From Pseudolabrys sp. (GTDB lineage Bacteria; Pseudomonadota; Alphaproteobacteria; Rhizobiales; Xanthobacteraceae), in assembly GCA_026125925.1 (NCBI GenBank), contig JAHCKF010000015.1, forward strand, positions 1-23,917: DNA of 23,917 nucleotides. Direction: 5' to 3'. This document shows positions 7,330 to 15,149 of this stretch, in pieces (the stretch's first letter is position 1; every line of letters begins with the position of its first letter). The notes beneath the pieces were generated by a model that was not told where the DNA came from, did not search any database, and worked only from the letters and a program-made list of their open reading frames with translations. A program made the position numbers and the translations under genes.

Positions 7330-8190
7330 ATGAACGCACAGTTCTGGCTCATCCAGGCCTTCAACGGAATTTCATACGGGGCATTGCTGTTTCTGGTCGG
7401 CGCCGGCCTATCACTCATCTTCGGCGTGATGCGCATCGTCAATCTGGCGCACGGCTCCTACTTCCTGCTCGGCGGCTATGTCGCCCTGACGGTGATCTGG
7501 ACCACCGGCTCCTGGCTGTTGGCGCTTCCGGTCGCGGCGATCACCATCGCGATCCTCGGTCTGCTGATGGAGCGCGTGTTCCTTCGTCAGCTCGGCTTCG
7601 ACACGCTGCGGCAGGTCTTGCTGACGGTCGGCTTCGCATTCCTGTTCCAGCAAGCCGCGCTCGACATCTGGGGCGGCAATAATCTCGACATCAACCCGCC
7701 GGCCGCGTTGACGCAGAGCATCGTCGTCGGCGGCCTCTATCTGCCGCTCTATCGCATCTTCATGATCGGCATCGCGATCGTCATCGGCCTCGTACTGTGG
7801 CTCGTCATGGAAAAGACCCGCATGGGCGCCATGGTGCGCGCGACCGTCGACGATGCGCAGATGGCGCGCGGTATCGGCATCGACACCAACAGGATCTCGA
7901 TGTTGATCTTCTCGCTCGGCGCCGGCATGGCCGCGCTCGGCGGCGTGATCGGCGGCGCGTTCCTCGGTGTTTACCCCGGCCTCGATTTCGAAATGCTGCC
8001 GATCGCCTTCGCCGTCGTCATCATCGGCGGCATGGGAAGCCTCGGCGGCGCGGCGATCGGCGCGCTTCTCGTCGGTCTCGCCGACAATTTCGGCAAGGCC
8101 CTGTTTCCCGAGCTTGCTTATTTCACCCTGTACGCGCCGATGGTGTTGATCCTCGCGATCAAGCCGACCGGTCTGTTCGGACGGGAGTAG
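7330..8190 (+). CDS. livH: Branched-chain-type ABC transporter permease, LivH family
   Basis: A 286-residue inner-membrane protein with about eight hydrophobic segments, of normal LivH size. It starts with FNGISYGALLFLVGAGLSL and the FGVMRIVNLAHGSYF stretch typical of LivH. The cytoplasmic coupling region near residues 175-200 and the glycine-rich AFAVVIIGGMGSLGGAAIGA segment near 230 fit the family. With LivM it forms the channel of a high-affinity importer; the substrate may be an amino acid, amide or aromatic/organic acid. The ATG at 7330 is chosen over an in-frame ATG at 7291 because GGGGA (7322-7326) lies just before it and the 13 extra residues are polar and unlike the family. The stop codon overlaps the ribosome site of livM. 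Confidence 0.92.
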   Translation: MNAQFWLIQAFNGISYGALLFLVGAGLSLIFGVMRIVNLAHGSYFLLGGYVALTVIWTTGSWLLALPVAAITIAILGLLMERVFLRQLGFDTLRQVLLTVGFAFLFQQAALDIWGGNNLDINPPAALTQSIVVGGLYLPLYRIFMIGIAIVIGLVLWLVMEKTRMGAMVRATVDDAQMARGIGIDTNRISMLIFSLGAGMAALGGVIGGAFLGVYPGLDFEMLPIAFAVVIIGGMGSLGGAAIGALLVGLADNFGKALFPELAYFTLYAPMVLILAIKPTGLFGRE

Positions 8191-8196
8191 CCGATC

Positions 8197-9192
8197 GTGA
8201 CCAACGCGCAATATATCAAGATCGTCGCGGTCGCCCTGTGCCTGATTGCACTGGCCATCGTCGTGCCGATGACGAACTCCTTCATCGTCCTGCTGGTGAC
8301 GCGCGCCCTCGCATTCGCCATCCTGGCGATAAGCCTCGACCTGCTGCTCGGCTTCACCGGCCTCGCCTCGCTGGGCCAGGCCGCGTATTTCGGCGTCGGC
8401 GCCTATCTCACCGCGATCCTGGCCAACCGCTACGGCTTCGGTCTGCACTGGGATTTCTGGCTGATGCTGCCGCTCGGCATGATCTCCGCGGCCGTTCTCG
8501 CGGCGTTCTTCGGCCTGTTTGCGATCCGCGCCACCGGCACCTACTTCCTCATGATCACGCTGGCGCTCGGCCAGTGCGTCTGGGGCCTTGCCTATCGCTG
8601 GAACTCGATGACCGGCGGCGACAACGGCCTGTCGATGCACGCCGGCCGCCCGAAGTTCGGCATCGATCTGTCGGACCCGGTCAATTTTTTCTATCTCGTT
8701 TTCGCGATCTTCGTCCTCAGTCTGATCGCGCTCTATATCGTGGTGAAGTCGCCGTTCGGCCGCAGCCTCGAGGGCATTCGCGAGCGTGAGCTGCGCATGA
8801 AGATCCTCGGCTACAATGTGTGGCTGCACAAATATCTGGCGTTCATCATCGCCGGCGCATTCGGGGGTCTCTCCGGCGTGCTTTGGGCCCACACCAACGG
8901 CATCGTGACGCCGGAATCGGTCGTGCTGACGACCTCCGTCGACGCGCTTCTGATGGCGGTGCTGGGCGGCGCCGGAACGCTGGTCGGCGGCGTCATCGGC
9001 TCCTTCATCGTCTTCGGCCTGCGCGATTACGTCAGCACGCTGGTTCCGTGGTGGCAGTACATTCTGGGCGTCGTTTACGTCCTGACCATCCTGTATCTGC
9101 CGGGCGGCATCATGGGCATTCCCGAGAGGTTGCGCCAGTTGCGGTCCGGTTCGGCAAAGCCTGCAACAAGCGGAGCAAAAAAGCCGCATTGA
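8197..9192 (+). CDS. livM: Branched-chain-type ABC transporter permease, LivM family
   Basis: A 331-residue inner-membrane protein with roughly nine or ten hydrophobic segments. The LDLLLGFTGLASLGQAAYFG region (residues about 48-67) is the LivM hallmark, and RELRMKILGYNVWLHKYLAF (about 197-216) is the coupling loop that contacts the ATPases. It pairs with the preceding LivH. The start is GTG at 8197, six bases after the livH stop; the GGGAG ribosome site (8183-8187) lies in the last codons of livH, indicating coupled translation. The binding-protein gene follows after 61 bases. Confidence 0.92.
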   Translation: MTNAQYIKIVAVALCLIALAIVVPMTNSFIVLLVTRALAFAILAISLDLLLGFTGLASLGQAAYFGVGAYLTAILANRYGFGLHWDFWLMLPLGMISAAVLAAFFGLFAIRATGTYFLMITLALGQCVWGLAYRWNSMTGGDNGLSMHAGRPKFGIDLSDPVNFFYLVFAIFVLSLIALYIVVKSPFGRSLEGIRERELRMKILGYNVWLHKYLAFIIAGAFGGLSGVLWAHTNGIVTPESVVLTTSVDALLMAVLGGAGTLVGGVIGSFIVFGLRDYVSTLVPWWQYILGVVYVLTILYLPGGIMGIPERLRQLRSGSAKPATSGAKKPH

Positions 9193-9253
9193 ATTCGATA
9201 CGGCGGCGCATCACGCGGCGTCGGAAACAAGATGTAACTAAGGGAGGAAAGCT

Positions 9254-10516
9254 ATGACACGTCCTTCGACTACGAAGCGAGCTTCTGTGCTTCTCGGCAC
9301 CGTCCTCGCTTTCGGTCTCGGCCTCGGAAGTCAGGCAAATTCTGAAGACCTGCGCGTCGGGTTTCTGGCTCCGCTGACCGGCGGTCTCGCGCAGACCGGC
9401 ATCGACATGCGCGACGGCTTCCAGCTCTATCTCGACCAGCACGGCGGCAAGCTCGGCGGCATGAACGTGAAGTTCATCGTCGAAGACGAACAGGGCAAGT
9501 CGGAAACCGCCATCACCAAGGCGAAGAAACTCGTCCTGCAGGACAAGGCGCACATGCTGGTCGGCGGCGTTCTCGCCTCAACCGGCTACGCGCTGGCTCC
9601 GGTTTCCACCGAGCTCAAGACGCTCTATCTCGTCTCGATCCCCGCGGCCGACGACCTGACCCAGCGCCAGCTCAAGAACTATCCCTATCTGCTGCGCACC
9701 TCGTGGACGAGCTCGCAGCCGCACCACCCGCTGGGCCAATATGCCTGCGATCAGGGCATCAAGACCGTCGTCACCATCGCGGCCGACTATGCGTTCGGCT
9801 ACGAAGTGGTCGGCGGCTTCCAGAAGGCGTTCGAGGACTGCGGCGGCAAGGTCATCCAGAAGATCTGGCCCCCGCTCGGCACCAAGGACTTCGGGCCCTT
9901 CATCCCGACGATCAAGCCGGAGGCGGATGCCGTGCTGTCGCTGATGGTCGGCCCCATGCCGGCCCAGTTCATCAAGCAGCTTCGCGGCTCGGGCTACAAA
10001 AAGCGCGTGCTCGGCGGCGGAACGAGCTATGATGAATTCGTGCTGCCGTTCATGGGCGACGAAGCCATCGGCGACGTCTCCGCGCTGCAGTACAGCGCCG
10101 CGCTCGAAACCCCGAAGAACGAAGCCTTCGTGAAGGCCTATCGCTCCAAGTACAACAAGGTTCCGTCGTACTACTCGGAGAGCAACTACACGACCGCACA
10201 GTGGCTCGACGAGGCGATCAAGAAGGCCGGCGGCAAGTGGCCGGGTCCGGAGCAGATCATCAAGATCATGTCGGAGATCAAGCTGGACGCCGTGCGCGGA
10301 CCGGTGTCGCTCGACGACATGCGCAACCCGATCCAGAACATCTACATCAAGAAAGTCGAAAAGAAGAAGATGTTCGGCTACCCGAAGGAAGAGCTCTGGA
10401 ACACGGTGATCAAGACCTATCCGAACGTGAGCCAGTTCTGGACCTACGGCAAAGAGAAGTTCCTGGCGCAGCCCGTCTACAACAAGGACTTCCCGCCCTG
10501 CAAATACTGCAACTGA
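9254..10516 (+). CDS. ABC transporter substrate-binding protein, LivK-like (Peripla_BP_6 type)
   Basis: A 420-residue periplasmic binding protein. A basic start and hydrophobic core (residues 1-28) form a Sec signal peptide with probable cleavage after SQA at 26-28. The mature start LRVGFLAPLTGGLAQTG is the usual first strand and binding loop of type-I amino-acid/amide binding proteins, and DEQGKSETA (about 78-86) the second conserved loop. The ATG at 9254 follows a strong AGGGAGG site. It lies between the permease and ATPase genes of the same operon, and a perfect 10-bp stem-loop follows its stop, a common way to keep binding-protein mRNA in excess. Relatives bind branched-chain amino acids, amides, urea or aromatic acids; the ligand is not identifiable here. 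Confidence 0.9.
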   Translation: MTRPSTTKRASVLLGTVLAFGLGLGSQANSEDLRVGFLAPLTGGLAQTGIDMRDGFQLYLDQHGGKLGGMNVKFIVEDEQGKSETAITKAKKLVLQDKAHMLVGGVLASTGYALAPVSTELKTLYLVSIPAADDLTQRQLKNYPYLLRTSWTSSQPHHPLGQYACDQGIKTVVTIAADYAFGYEVVGGFQKAFEDCGGKVIQKIWPPLGTKDFGPFIPTIKPEADAVLSLMVGPMPAQFIKQLRGSGYKKRVLGGGTSYDEFVLPFMGDEAIGDVSALQYSAALETPKNEAFVKAYRSKYNKVPSYYSESNYTTAQWLDEAIKKAGGKWPGPEQIIKIMSEIKLDAVRGPVSLDDMRNPIQNIYIKKVEKKKMFGYPKEELWNTVIKTYPNVSQFWTYGKEKFLAQPVYNKDFPPCKYCN

Positions 10517-10524
10517 CGATCGTC

Positions 10525-10548
10525 GCCGGGGTCCTTCGGGACCCCGGC
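10525..10548 (+). terminator. UUCG-capped stem-loop after the binding-protein gene
   Basis: GCCGGGGTCC (10525-10534) pairs perfectly with GGACCCCGGC (10539-10548); the loop is TTCG, a very stable tetraloop closed by C-G. It begins 8 bases after the binding-protein stop and 30 bases before livG. There is no T-run, so it probably acts as an mRNA stabiliser or partial attenuator within the operon rather than a full terminator. Confidence 0.65.
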
Positions 10549-10577
10549 TCATCTCTCCTGAACCCTGGAGCAGCAGC

Positions 10578-11348
10578 GTGAGCATCGATACGCGAACGGA
10601 TAACACCGTCCCCGTTCTCGAATTGAAAGGTCTCTGCAAGAACTTCGGTGGCTTGCAGGCCACCCGCAGCGTTTCGCTGCGCGTGATGCCGGGCGAGCGC
10701 AAGGCCGTCATCGGACCGAACGGCGCCGGCAAGACCACGCTGTTCAATCTGATTACGGGAATTTATCCGTCGTCATCCGGACAAGTCCTGGTGTTCGGAA
10801 ATGACGTGACGAAATGGGAAAGCCACAAGCGCACGGCGCTCGGCATGGCACGCACCTTCCAGGTGACGAGCCTGTTTCCCAAGCTGACGGTTCTCGACAA
10901 CGTGCTGCTCGCCATCAAGGGCCTGCGCTCATCGAAATTCGTGATGTGGCGTCCTCTCTCCTCGTACAAGGATGTCTATCAGAAGGCCTACGACCTGCTG
11001 GAGCGCGCCAACTTCCTCGACCGCAAGGATGTCGAGGTCCGCAATCTCTCGCACGGCGAACAACGCCAGCTCGAGATCGTGCTCGGTCTCGCCAGCGATC
11101 CGAAAATCCTGCTGCTCGACGAGCCGGCCGCCGGCCTGTCCTCCGGCGAGTCGGTGGAAATGACGAAGTTCCTCAATTCGCTTGATCCAGGTCTGGCTCT
11201 GCTCCTGATCGAGCACGACATGGACGTGGTGTTCGACGTCGCATCCGAAATCTCGGTGCTGCACTTCGGTGAGATCCTGGAAACCGGAACGCCCGAACAG
11301 ATCCACAACAGCAAGCGGGTCCAGGAAATCTATCTGGGGACAGGCTGA
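10578..11348 (+). CDS. livG: Branched-chain-type ABC transporter ATPase, LivG family
   Basis: A 256-residue ATPase with Walker A GPNGAGKT (46-53), Q-loop at Gln95, signature LSHGEQ (157-162), Walker B KILLLDEP (176-183) with catalytic Glu182, and switch His213. The signature has His where canonical LSGGQ has Gly, which is common in LivG proteins. It energises uptake through LivHM at the inner face of the membrane. The start is GTG at 10578 with GGAG nine bases upstream. The stop is three bases before livF, so the two ATPases are translated together. Confidence 0.93.
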   Translation: MSIDTRTDNTVPVLELKGLCKNFGGLQATRSVSLRVMPGERKAVIGPNGAGKTTLFNLITGIYPSSSGQVLVFGNDVTKWESHKRTALGMARTFQVTSLFPKLTVLDNVLLAIKGLRSSKFVMWRPLSSYKDVYQKAYDLLERANFLDRKDVEVRNLSHGEQRQLEIVLGLASDPKILLLDEPAAGLSSGESVEMTKFLNSLDPGLALLLIEHDMDVVFDVASEISVLHFGEILETGTPEQIHNSKRVQEIYLGTG

Positions 11349-11351
11349 ACC

Positions 11352-12053
11352 ATGGCCATTCTCGAAGTCCACGACATCCATACCTATTACGGCGAAGCCT
11401 ACATCCTGCAGGGCTTGTCGATCGAGCTGCAGCAGGGCCAGATCCTCGGCCTGCTCGGCCGCAACGGCGTCGGCAAGACCACGCTGGTCAATTCGATCGT
11501 CGGCTTCGTGCCGCCGCGCCGCGGCAACATCGTCTTCAAGGGCAAAGACATCACCCGTACGCCGTCCTTCGAAACGGTGCGGGTTGGCATGGGACTGGTG
11601 CCGCAGGGGCGCCGCGTGTTCCCGACGCTGAGCGTCGAGGAAAACTTGCTGGTCGCCGAGCGCAACACCAACCGCCACGGCTGGAACCTCAAGCGGGTCT
11701 ACGACCTGTTCCCCCGTCTCGACGAGCGCCGCAACCAGCGCGCCAAGACATTGTCCGGCGGCGAGCAGCAGATGCTGGCGATCGGCCGCGGCTTGATGAC
11801 CAATCCCGACTGCCTGATCATGGACGAGCCCTCGGAAGGCCTCGCGCCCATCATCATCCAGGGCCTGTGGGAGGCGATCGCGCGCCTGAAGCGCGAGGGT
11901 CTGTCGATCCTGCTGGTCGAGCAAAGCGCCTATCTGGCGCTGAAGCTGGTCGACTATGTGCACGTCATCAGCAAGGGCCAGGTGGTCTATTCTTCCAAGC
12001 CCGAGGAACTGGCCGCCAACGAGCAGATCAAGTCGGCCTATCTCGGCATCTGA
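11352..12053 (+). CDS. livF: Branched-chain-type ABC transporter ATPase, LivF family
   Basis: A 233-residue ATPase, the normal LivF length, with Walker A GRNGVGKT (36-43), signature LSGGEQ (134-139), Walker B with Asp158 and Glu159, and a His-less switch region ending in VEQSAYLAL. The segment LVPQGRRVFPTLSVEENL (82-99) is the LivF hallmark. It forms a heterodimer with LivG. The ATG at 11352 is three bases after the livG stop, with GGGGACAGG overlapping the end of livG as ribosome site. A stem-loop begins at its stop codon. Confidence 0.93.
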   Translation: MAILEVHDIHTYYGEAYILQGLSIELQQGQILGLLGRNGVGKTTLVNSIVGFVPPRRGNIVFKGKDITRTPSFETVRVGMGLVPQGRRVFPTLSVEENLLVAERNTNRHGWNLKRVYDLFPRLDERRNQRAKTLSGGEQQMLAIGRGLMTNPDCLIMDEPSEGLAPIIIQGLWEAIARLKREGLSILLVEQSAYLALKLVDYVHVISKGQVVYSSKPEELAANEQIKSAYLGI

Positions 12054-12072
12054 GCCGGGCGCCCGCCCGGCT
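12053..12072 (+). terminator. Stem-loop overlapping the livF stop codon
   Basis: AGCCGGGC (12053-12060) pairs perfectly with GCCCGGCT (12065-12072) around GCCC, followed by GTCTCTCT. It starts on the last base of the livF stop and lies 22 bases before the amidohydrolase. It could reduce read-through from the transporter operon into that gene. There is no clean T-run. Confidence 0.45.
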
Positions 12073-12094
12073 GTCTCTCTAACCGGCGAACGAC

Positions 12095-13165
12095 ATGACC
12101 ATCTGGAATAAATACGCGAATACCGCGGCGCGGACCCATGGCAAACCCGGCCGCGAGCTGCGGCCGTCCTCCGTCACCATCGACATGCACGCCCATGCCG
12201 CCTTCCCGGCGGTCGGGCAGTTCGTCGGCAATCGGCTCGACCTCTCGACCGTGCCGCTCGCCCATTTCGCCTCGCAGGAGACCAAGGACGTCAACGCCAA
12301 GCAGGACGCCGACATCAAGGGCGCCATTACCGGCTATGACGAACGCTTCCGGACGATGGACGCGATGGGCGTCGACATGCAGTTCGTCATGCCCGCGCCG
12401 CCGCAGATCTATCACACCGTCGCGCTCGACGTGGCGGTGCCGGCCGCCCGCATGGTCAACGACCACATGGCGGAATTCTGCGCCAGGCATAAGGATCGCC
12501 TGATCCCCTGCGGCACCGTGCCGATGCAGGACGGCAACGAGGCGGCCAAGGAGCTCGACTACGTCGTCAACACGCTCGGCTTCAAGGGCGTCGAGATCCT
12601 GACCAACGTCCATGGCCGCGAATTGTCCGATCCCGCCTTCGCGCCGTTCTGGAAGAAGGCCGAGGAGCTCGACGCGCTGGTCGCGATCCATCCGAACGGC
12701 TTCACCGAAGGCCGCCGGCTGTCGCGCTTCTATTTCAGCAACGTGGTCGGCAACCCGTTCGACACCGCGCTCGCCCTGCACTACCTGATCTTCGACGGCG
12801 TGTTCGAACGCCATCCGAAGCTCAAGGTGTTCGCCATGCACGGCGGCGGCTATCTCGGCGGCTATTCCGGCCGCATCGACCACGCCTGGGGCGCGCGCTC
12901 CGACGTCAATGCCGGCCTGCCGAAGCCGCCGGGCTCCTACCTGCGCAAAAATGTGTTCTTCGACACCGTGGTGTTCACGCCGCTGCAGCTCGAGATGCTG
13001 GTGCGCACCTTCGGCGTCGAGCGCATCCTGCTCGGCACCGACTATCCGTTCGACATGCTGGAATACGATCCGATCGGCCATGTCGCCGAGGTCGAGGCGT
13101 TCGACGACACGACGCGCGCGGCGGTCGACGGCCTCAACGCGAAGAAGTTGCTGGGAGTGGCTTGA
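12095..13165 (+). CDS. Amidohydrolase-family metalloenzyme, ACMSD-like
   Basis: A 356-residue TIM-barrel protein of the amidohydrolase 2 family (PF04909), whose members include aminocarboxymuconate-semialdehyde decarboxylase, gamma-resorcylate decarboxylase and 4-oxalomesaconate hydratase. The single-metal ligand set is complete: His32 and His34 in DMHAHAAF, His199 in AIHPNG, His249 in MHGGGY and Asp316 in LLGTDYPFD. Decarboxylation or hydrolysis of an aromatic or ring-cleavage acid is the likely chemistry, but the substrate cannot be named. The ATG at 12095 is 41 bases after livF with a stem-loop between them, so partial co-transcription with the transporter is likely. This gives a functional link between the importer and this enzyme. 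Confidence 0.88.
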   Translation: MTIWNKYANTAARTHGKPGRELRPSSVTIDMHAHAAFPAVGQFVGNRLDLSTVPLAHFASQETKDVNAKQDADIKGAITGYDERFRTMDAMGVDMQFVMPAPPQIYHTVALDVAVPAARMVNDHMAEFCARHKDRLIPCGTVPMQDGNEAAKELDYVVNTLGFKGVEILTNVHGRELSDPAFAPFWKKAEELDALVAIHPNGFTEGRRLSRFYFSNVVGNPFDTALALHYLIFDGVFERHPKLKVFAMHGGGYLGGYSGRIDHAWGARSDVNAGLPKPPGSYLRKNVFFDTVVFTPLQLEMLVRTFGVERILLGTDYPFDMLEYDPIGHVAEVEAFDDTTRAAVDGLNAKKLLGVA

Positions 13166-13198
13166 AGTTAGCCGCTCGAGCCGCTTCATCCTCCGCTC

Positions 13199-13276
13199 AT
13201 TCCCGCGCAAGCGGGAATCCAGAGCGGCATTGGAACCTGATGATAATGGCACATGGACCCCCGCTTTCGCGGGGGT
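13199..13276. repeat. Paired REP-type palindromes between convergent genes
   Basis: Two perfect 8-bp stem-loops lie 38 bases apart: ATTCCCGC-GCAA-GCGGGAAT (13199-13218) and ACCCCCGC-TTTC-GCGGGGGT (13257-13276). This pair is the widespread intergenic repeat of Bradyrhizobium-like and related genomes, recognised because its minus-strand translation yields ESGGP and SGFPLARE. It sits between the amidohydrolase and the convergent FAD monooxygenase, where it could also end transcription both ways. Confidence 0.75.
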
Positions 13277-13315
13277 GAGCGGCTGTTGATTTCGCGTGCT
13301 GGAACCTGGTGCAAT

Positions 13316-14536
13316 CTAAAGAAACGTCAGCACCGCGGTTTCCACGATCACCGCGCGGTCGGTGCTGTGGCGGCCGGCGGCGTCGCGCTCGGCCTCGGTC
13401 TGGGTCGCCTGCAGGTAGCTGCCGAGGTGGCGGGCATATTCGATGATGCGGCGGTTGACCGGCAACCGCTGCGCCTCGAACCGCCGCAGCGCCGCAGCGA
13501 CGTCGCCCTCCGCCGCGAGCGCGGCGGTGAGCGCCGCCGCGTCGTCGGCGGCCTTGGTGACGCCGGCCCCGACATGCGGCCGCGCCACGAAGGCCGCATC
13601 GCCGATCACCGCGACGCGGCCCGCTGCCATGGTGGGGCTTTCGAGATCGTAGATCGGCTGCAGGATCGGCTCGTCCATCAGCCGCACCACCGCGCGGAAC
13701 TGCGGCGCGAGCAGGCGCTCCGCCGCGTCGTGCATTTCCTCGATCGCAGCACGACGGATCAGCGGCGGCGGGATCGAGATCTCGTGCGTCTTGCCGCTGT
13801 CGTCGGTCAGCAGCCATTGCAGCTTGGTGTTTTCCTCGGCCGGCCGATACCAGATGACGTTCATGCGCCGGCGACCCGGCCGCAGGTCGTTGTCCGGTCC
13901 CGCGACCGGATAGGAGAGGAACTGCTCGCCGCGCGGCAGGCCGAACGCCATCTGCGGAAAAATATCCCGCTGCACGTCAGGCGGCAGCGCATCCTCCGCG
14001 ATCAGCGAACGCCACGCCACATAGCCGGCGTAGCGCGGCGCCGCGTCCGGCATGACCTCCTGCCGCACCGTCGAGCGGATGCCGTCGGCGCCGATCAGCA
14101 GGTCGGCGGCCACGGTTTCGCCACCGGAAAAGGTGGCCACCACGCCGTCATCGTTCTGCGCGAAACCGGCGAGCGCGCAATCGCGGCGGTAACATTCGGC
14201 CGGCAGCGCCTCGCGCAGCATCCGGAACAGTCGCTCCCAGGCGGTGGCGATCTGATCGCATTCGTAACGTTCGGTGATCTGTCCGGCGGGGCCGAGAATT
14301 TTCCGATCGTGAATATGCACGCCGAGATCGTCGGCCTTGAGACCGAGCCTCTGCAGATGCGCCAGCAGTTCCGGCTGCGCGACGATGCCGGCGCCGCGGC
14401 CCGACAGCTCGGTTTTCACCCGCTCGACGACGGTAACGTCCCAGCCCGCCCGGCGCAGCATCAGCGCCGCGAACAGGCCGCTCATCGAGCCGCCGACAAT
14501 CAGCGCGCGCTTGTTCATCGGTTGCCGGGAGGCCAT
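13316..14536 (-). CDS. FAD-dependent aromatic monooxygenase (PHBH-like class A)
   Basis: A 406-residue class A flavoprotein hydroxylase that would use FAD, NAD(P)H and O2 to hydroxylate an aromatic or heteroaromatic ring. It has the FAD motif GGSMSG (15-20) with Glu38 binding the ribose, the DG motif LIGADGIRS (147-155) and the GD motif IGDAAFVARPHVGAGV (311-326). The GGSxxG variant and RPHVGAGVTKAA resemble 2,6-dihydroxypyridine 3-hydroxylase and related enzymes, which is suggestive but not proof of substrate. ATG 14536 is used; an in-frame ATG at 14518 leaves the FAD motif intact and is possible, and neither has a strong ribosome site. It is divergent from the cupin gene and convergent with the amidohydrolase. 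Confidence 0.87.
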   Translation of the reverse strand: MASRQPMNKRALIVGGSMSGLFAALMLRRAGWDVTVVERVKTELSGRGAGIVAQPELLAHLQRLGLKADDLGVHIHDRKILGPAGQITERYECDQIATAWERLFRMLREALPAECYRRDCALAGFAQNDDGVVATFSGGETVAADLLIGADGIRSTVRQEVMPDAAPRYAGYVAWRSLIAEDALPPDVQRDIFPQMAFGLPRGEQFLSYPVAGPDNDLRPGRRRMNVIWYRPAEENTKLQWLLTDDSGKTHEISIPPPLIRRAAIEEMHDAAERLLAPQFRAVVRLMDEPILQPIYDLESPTMAAGRVAVIGDAAFVARPHVGAGVTKAADDAAALTAALAAEGDVAAALRRFEAQRLPVNRRIIEYARHLGSYLQATQTEAERDAAGRHSTDRAVIVETAVLTFL

Positions 14537-14548
14537 GTCCGCCGGGAT

Positions 14549-14577
14549 TTCTCAAGAGAGCCAAAACAGGCTATACT
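14549..14577 (+). promoter_or_regulatory. Candidate promoter of the cupin gene
   Basis: TTCTCA (14549-14554, four of six matches to the -35 box) and TATACT (14572-14577, five of six matches to the -10 box) are 17 bases apart, 30 bases before the cupin ATG. It lies in the 70-base gap between divergent genes, so the FAD monooxygenase promoter must overlap it. Confidence 0.38.
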
Positions 14578-14606
14578 GTCCGTCACGTTATTCATGGAGG
14601 AATGCC

Positions 14607-15056
14607 ATGGCCCTGACAATGCTTGACAAGGCCGCCGAGCACAAAACCACCGCGCCGTGGTCCGCCGAGATCGCCGCCGAGTTCAAACGCGAGAACGACA
14701 ATCCAAACCCCTGCGTCGGCTCGCAGCTCTTGTCGGAGAACGAGCGCACCCGCGTGTGGATGATCCGCCTCGCCCCCGGCGAGCGCATCGGCTTCCACCG
14801 CCACGTCCTCGATTACTTCTGGACCTCGGTGAACGGCGGCCGCGGCTGCCAGCACGTGCACGACGGCACCACGGTCGAATACACCTATCAGCCCGGCGAG
14901 ACCCGCCACGAAACCTATGGCAAGGGCGAGTTCAAGGTGCACGACCTGCAGAACATCGGCGATCGCGAGATGATCTTCATGACCGTCGAATTCAAGACCA
15001 GCGCCAATCAGCCGATGCCGCTGCCGGCCGGCGTGCGGCCCGGCCTCGCGGCCTGA
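14607..15056 (+). CDS. Small single-domain cupin protein
   Basis: A 149-residue protein with one cupin beta-barrel at about residues 45-130. The first motif, around GERIGFHRH, gives His64 and His66; the Glu normally three or four residues later is missing (Asp69 is near). The second motif, PGETRH, gives His101 as the further ligand. His83 and His85 also lie in the core. A metal site is therefore plausible, so it could be a dioxygenase, an isomerase or a ligand-binding cupin. The ATG at 14607 has GGAGG (14596-14600) six bases upstream, which fixes the start. It is transcribed away from the FAD monooxygenase, which hints at a shared pathway, and ends in a strong terminator. Confidence 0.82.
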   Translation: MALTMLDKAAEHKTTAPWSAEIAAEFKRENDNPNPCVGSQLLSENERTRVWMIRLAPGERIGFHRHVLDYFWTSVNGGRGCQHVHDGTTVEYTYQPGETRHETYGKGEFKVHDLQNIGDREMIFMTVEFKTSANQPMPLPAGVRPGLAA

Positions 15057-15089
15057 TCGGCCCGCTTAAGCGTTCAGCCTGCGCTTCCT

Positions 15090-15120
15090 GCGCCCGCCGT
15101 CCCACCCGGACGGCGGGCGC
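15090..15120 (+). terminator. Rho-independent-like terminator after the cupin gene
   Basis: GCGCCCGCCGTCC (15090-15102) pairs perfectly with GGACGGCGGGCGC (15108-15120), a 13-bp stem with a CACCC loop, followed by TTCGTTTCGT. It starts 33 bases after the cupin stop and isolates that gene from the next operon. Confidence 0.72.
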
Positions 15121-15149
15121 TTCGTTTCGTCGCGGATGATGATTCCCAC

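Noticed and set aside
7411..9189. A 592-codon open frame on the minus strand opposite livH and livM
   Set aside because: It is rich in Asp, Glu, Arg, His and Gln with no domain, and lies fully antisense to two clear permeases. High third-position GC creates such mirror frames.
13197..13817. A minus-strand frame ending in SGFPLARE
   Set aside because: It runs through the REP pair and lies in the wrong frame of the FAD monooxygenase gene.
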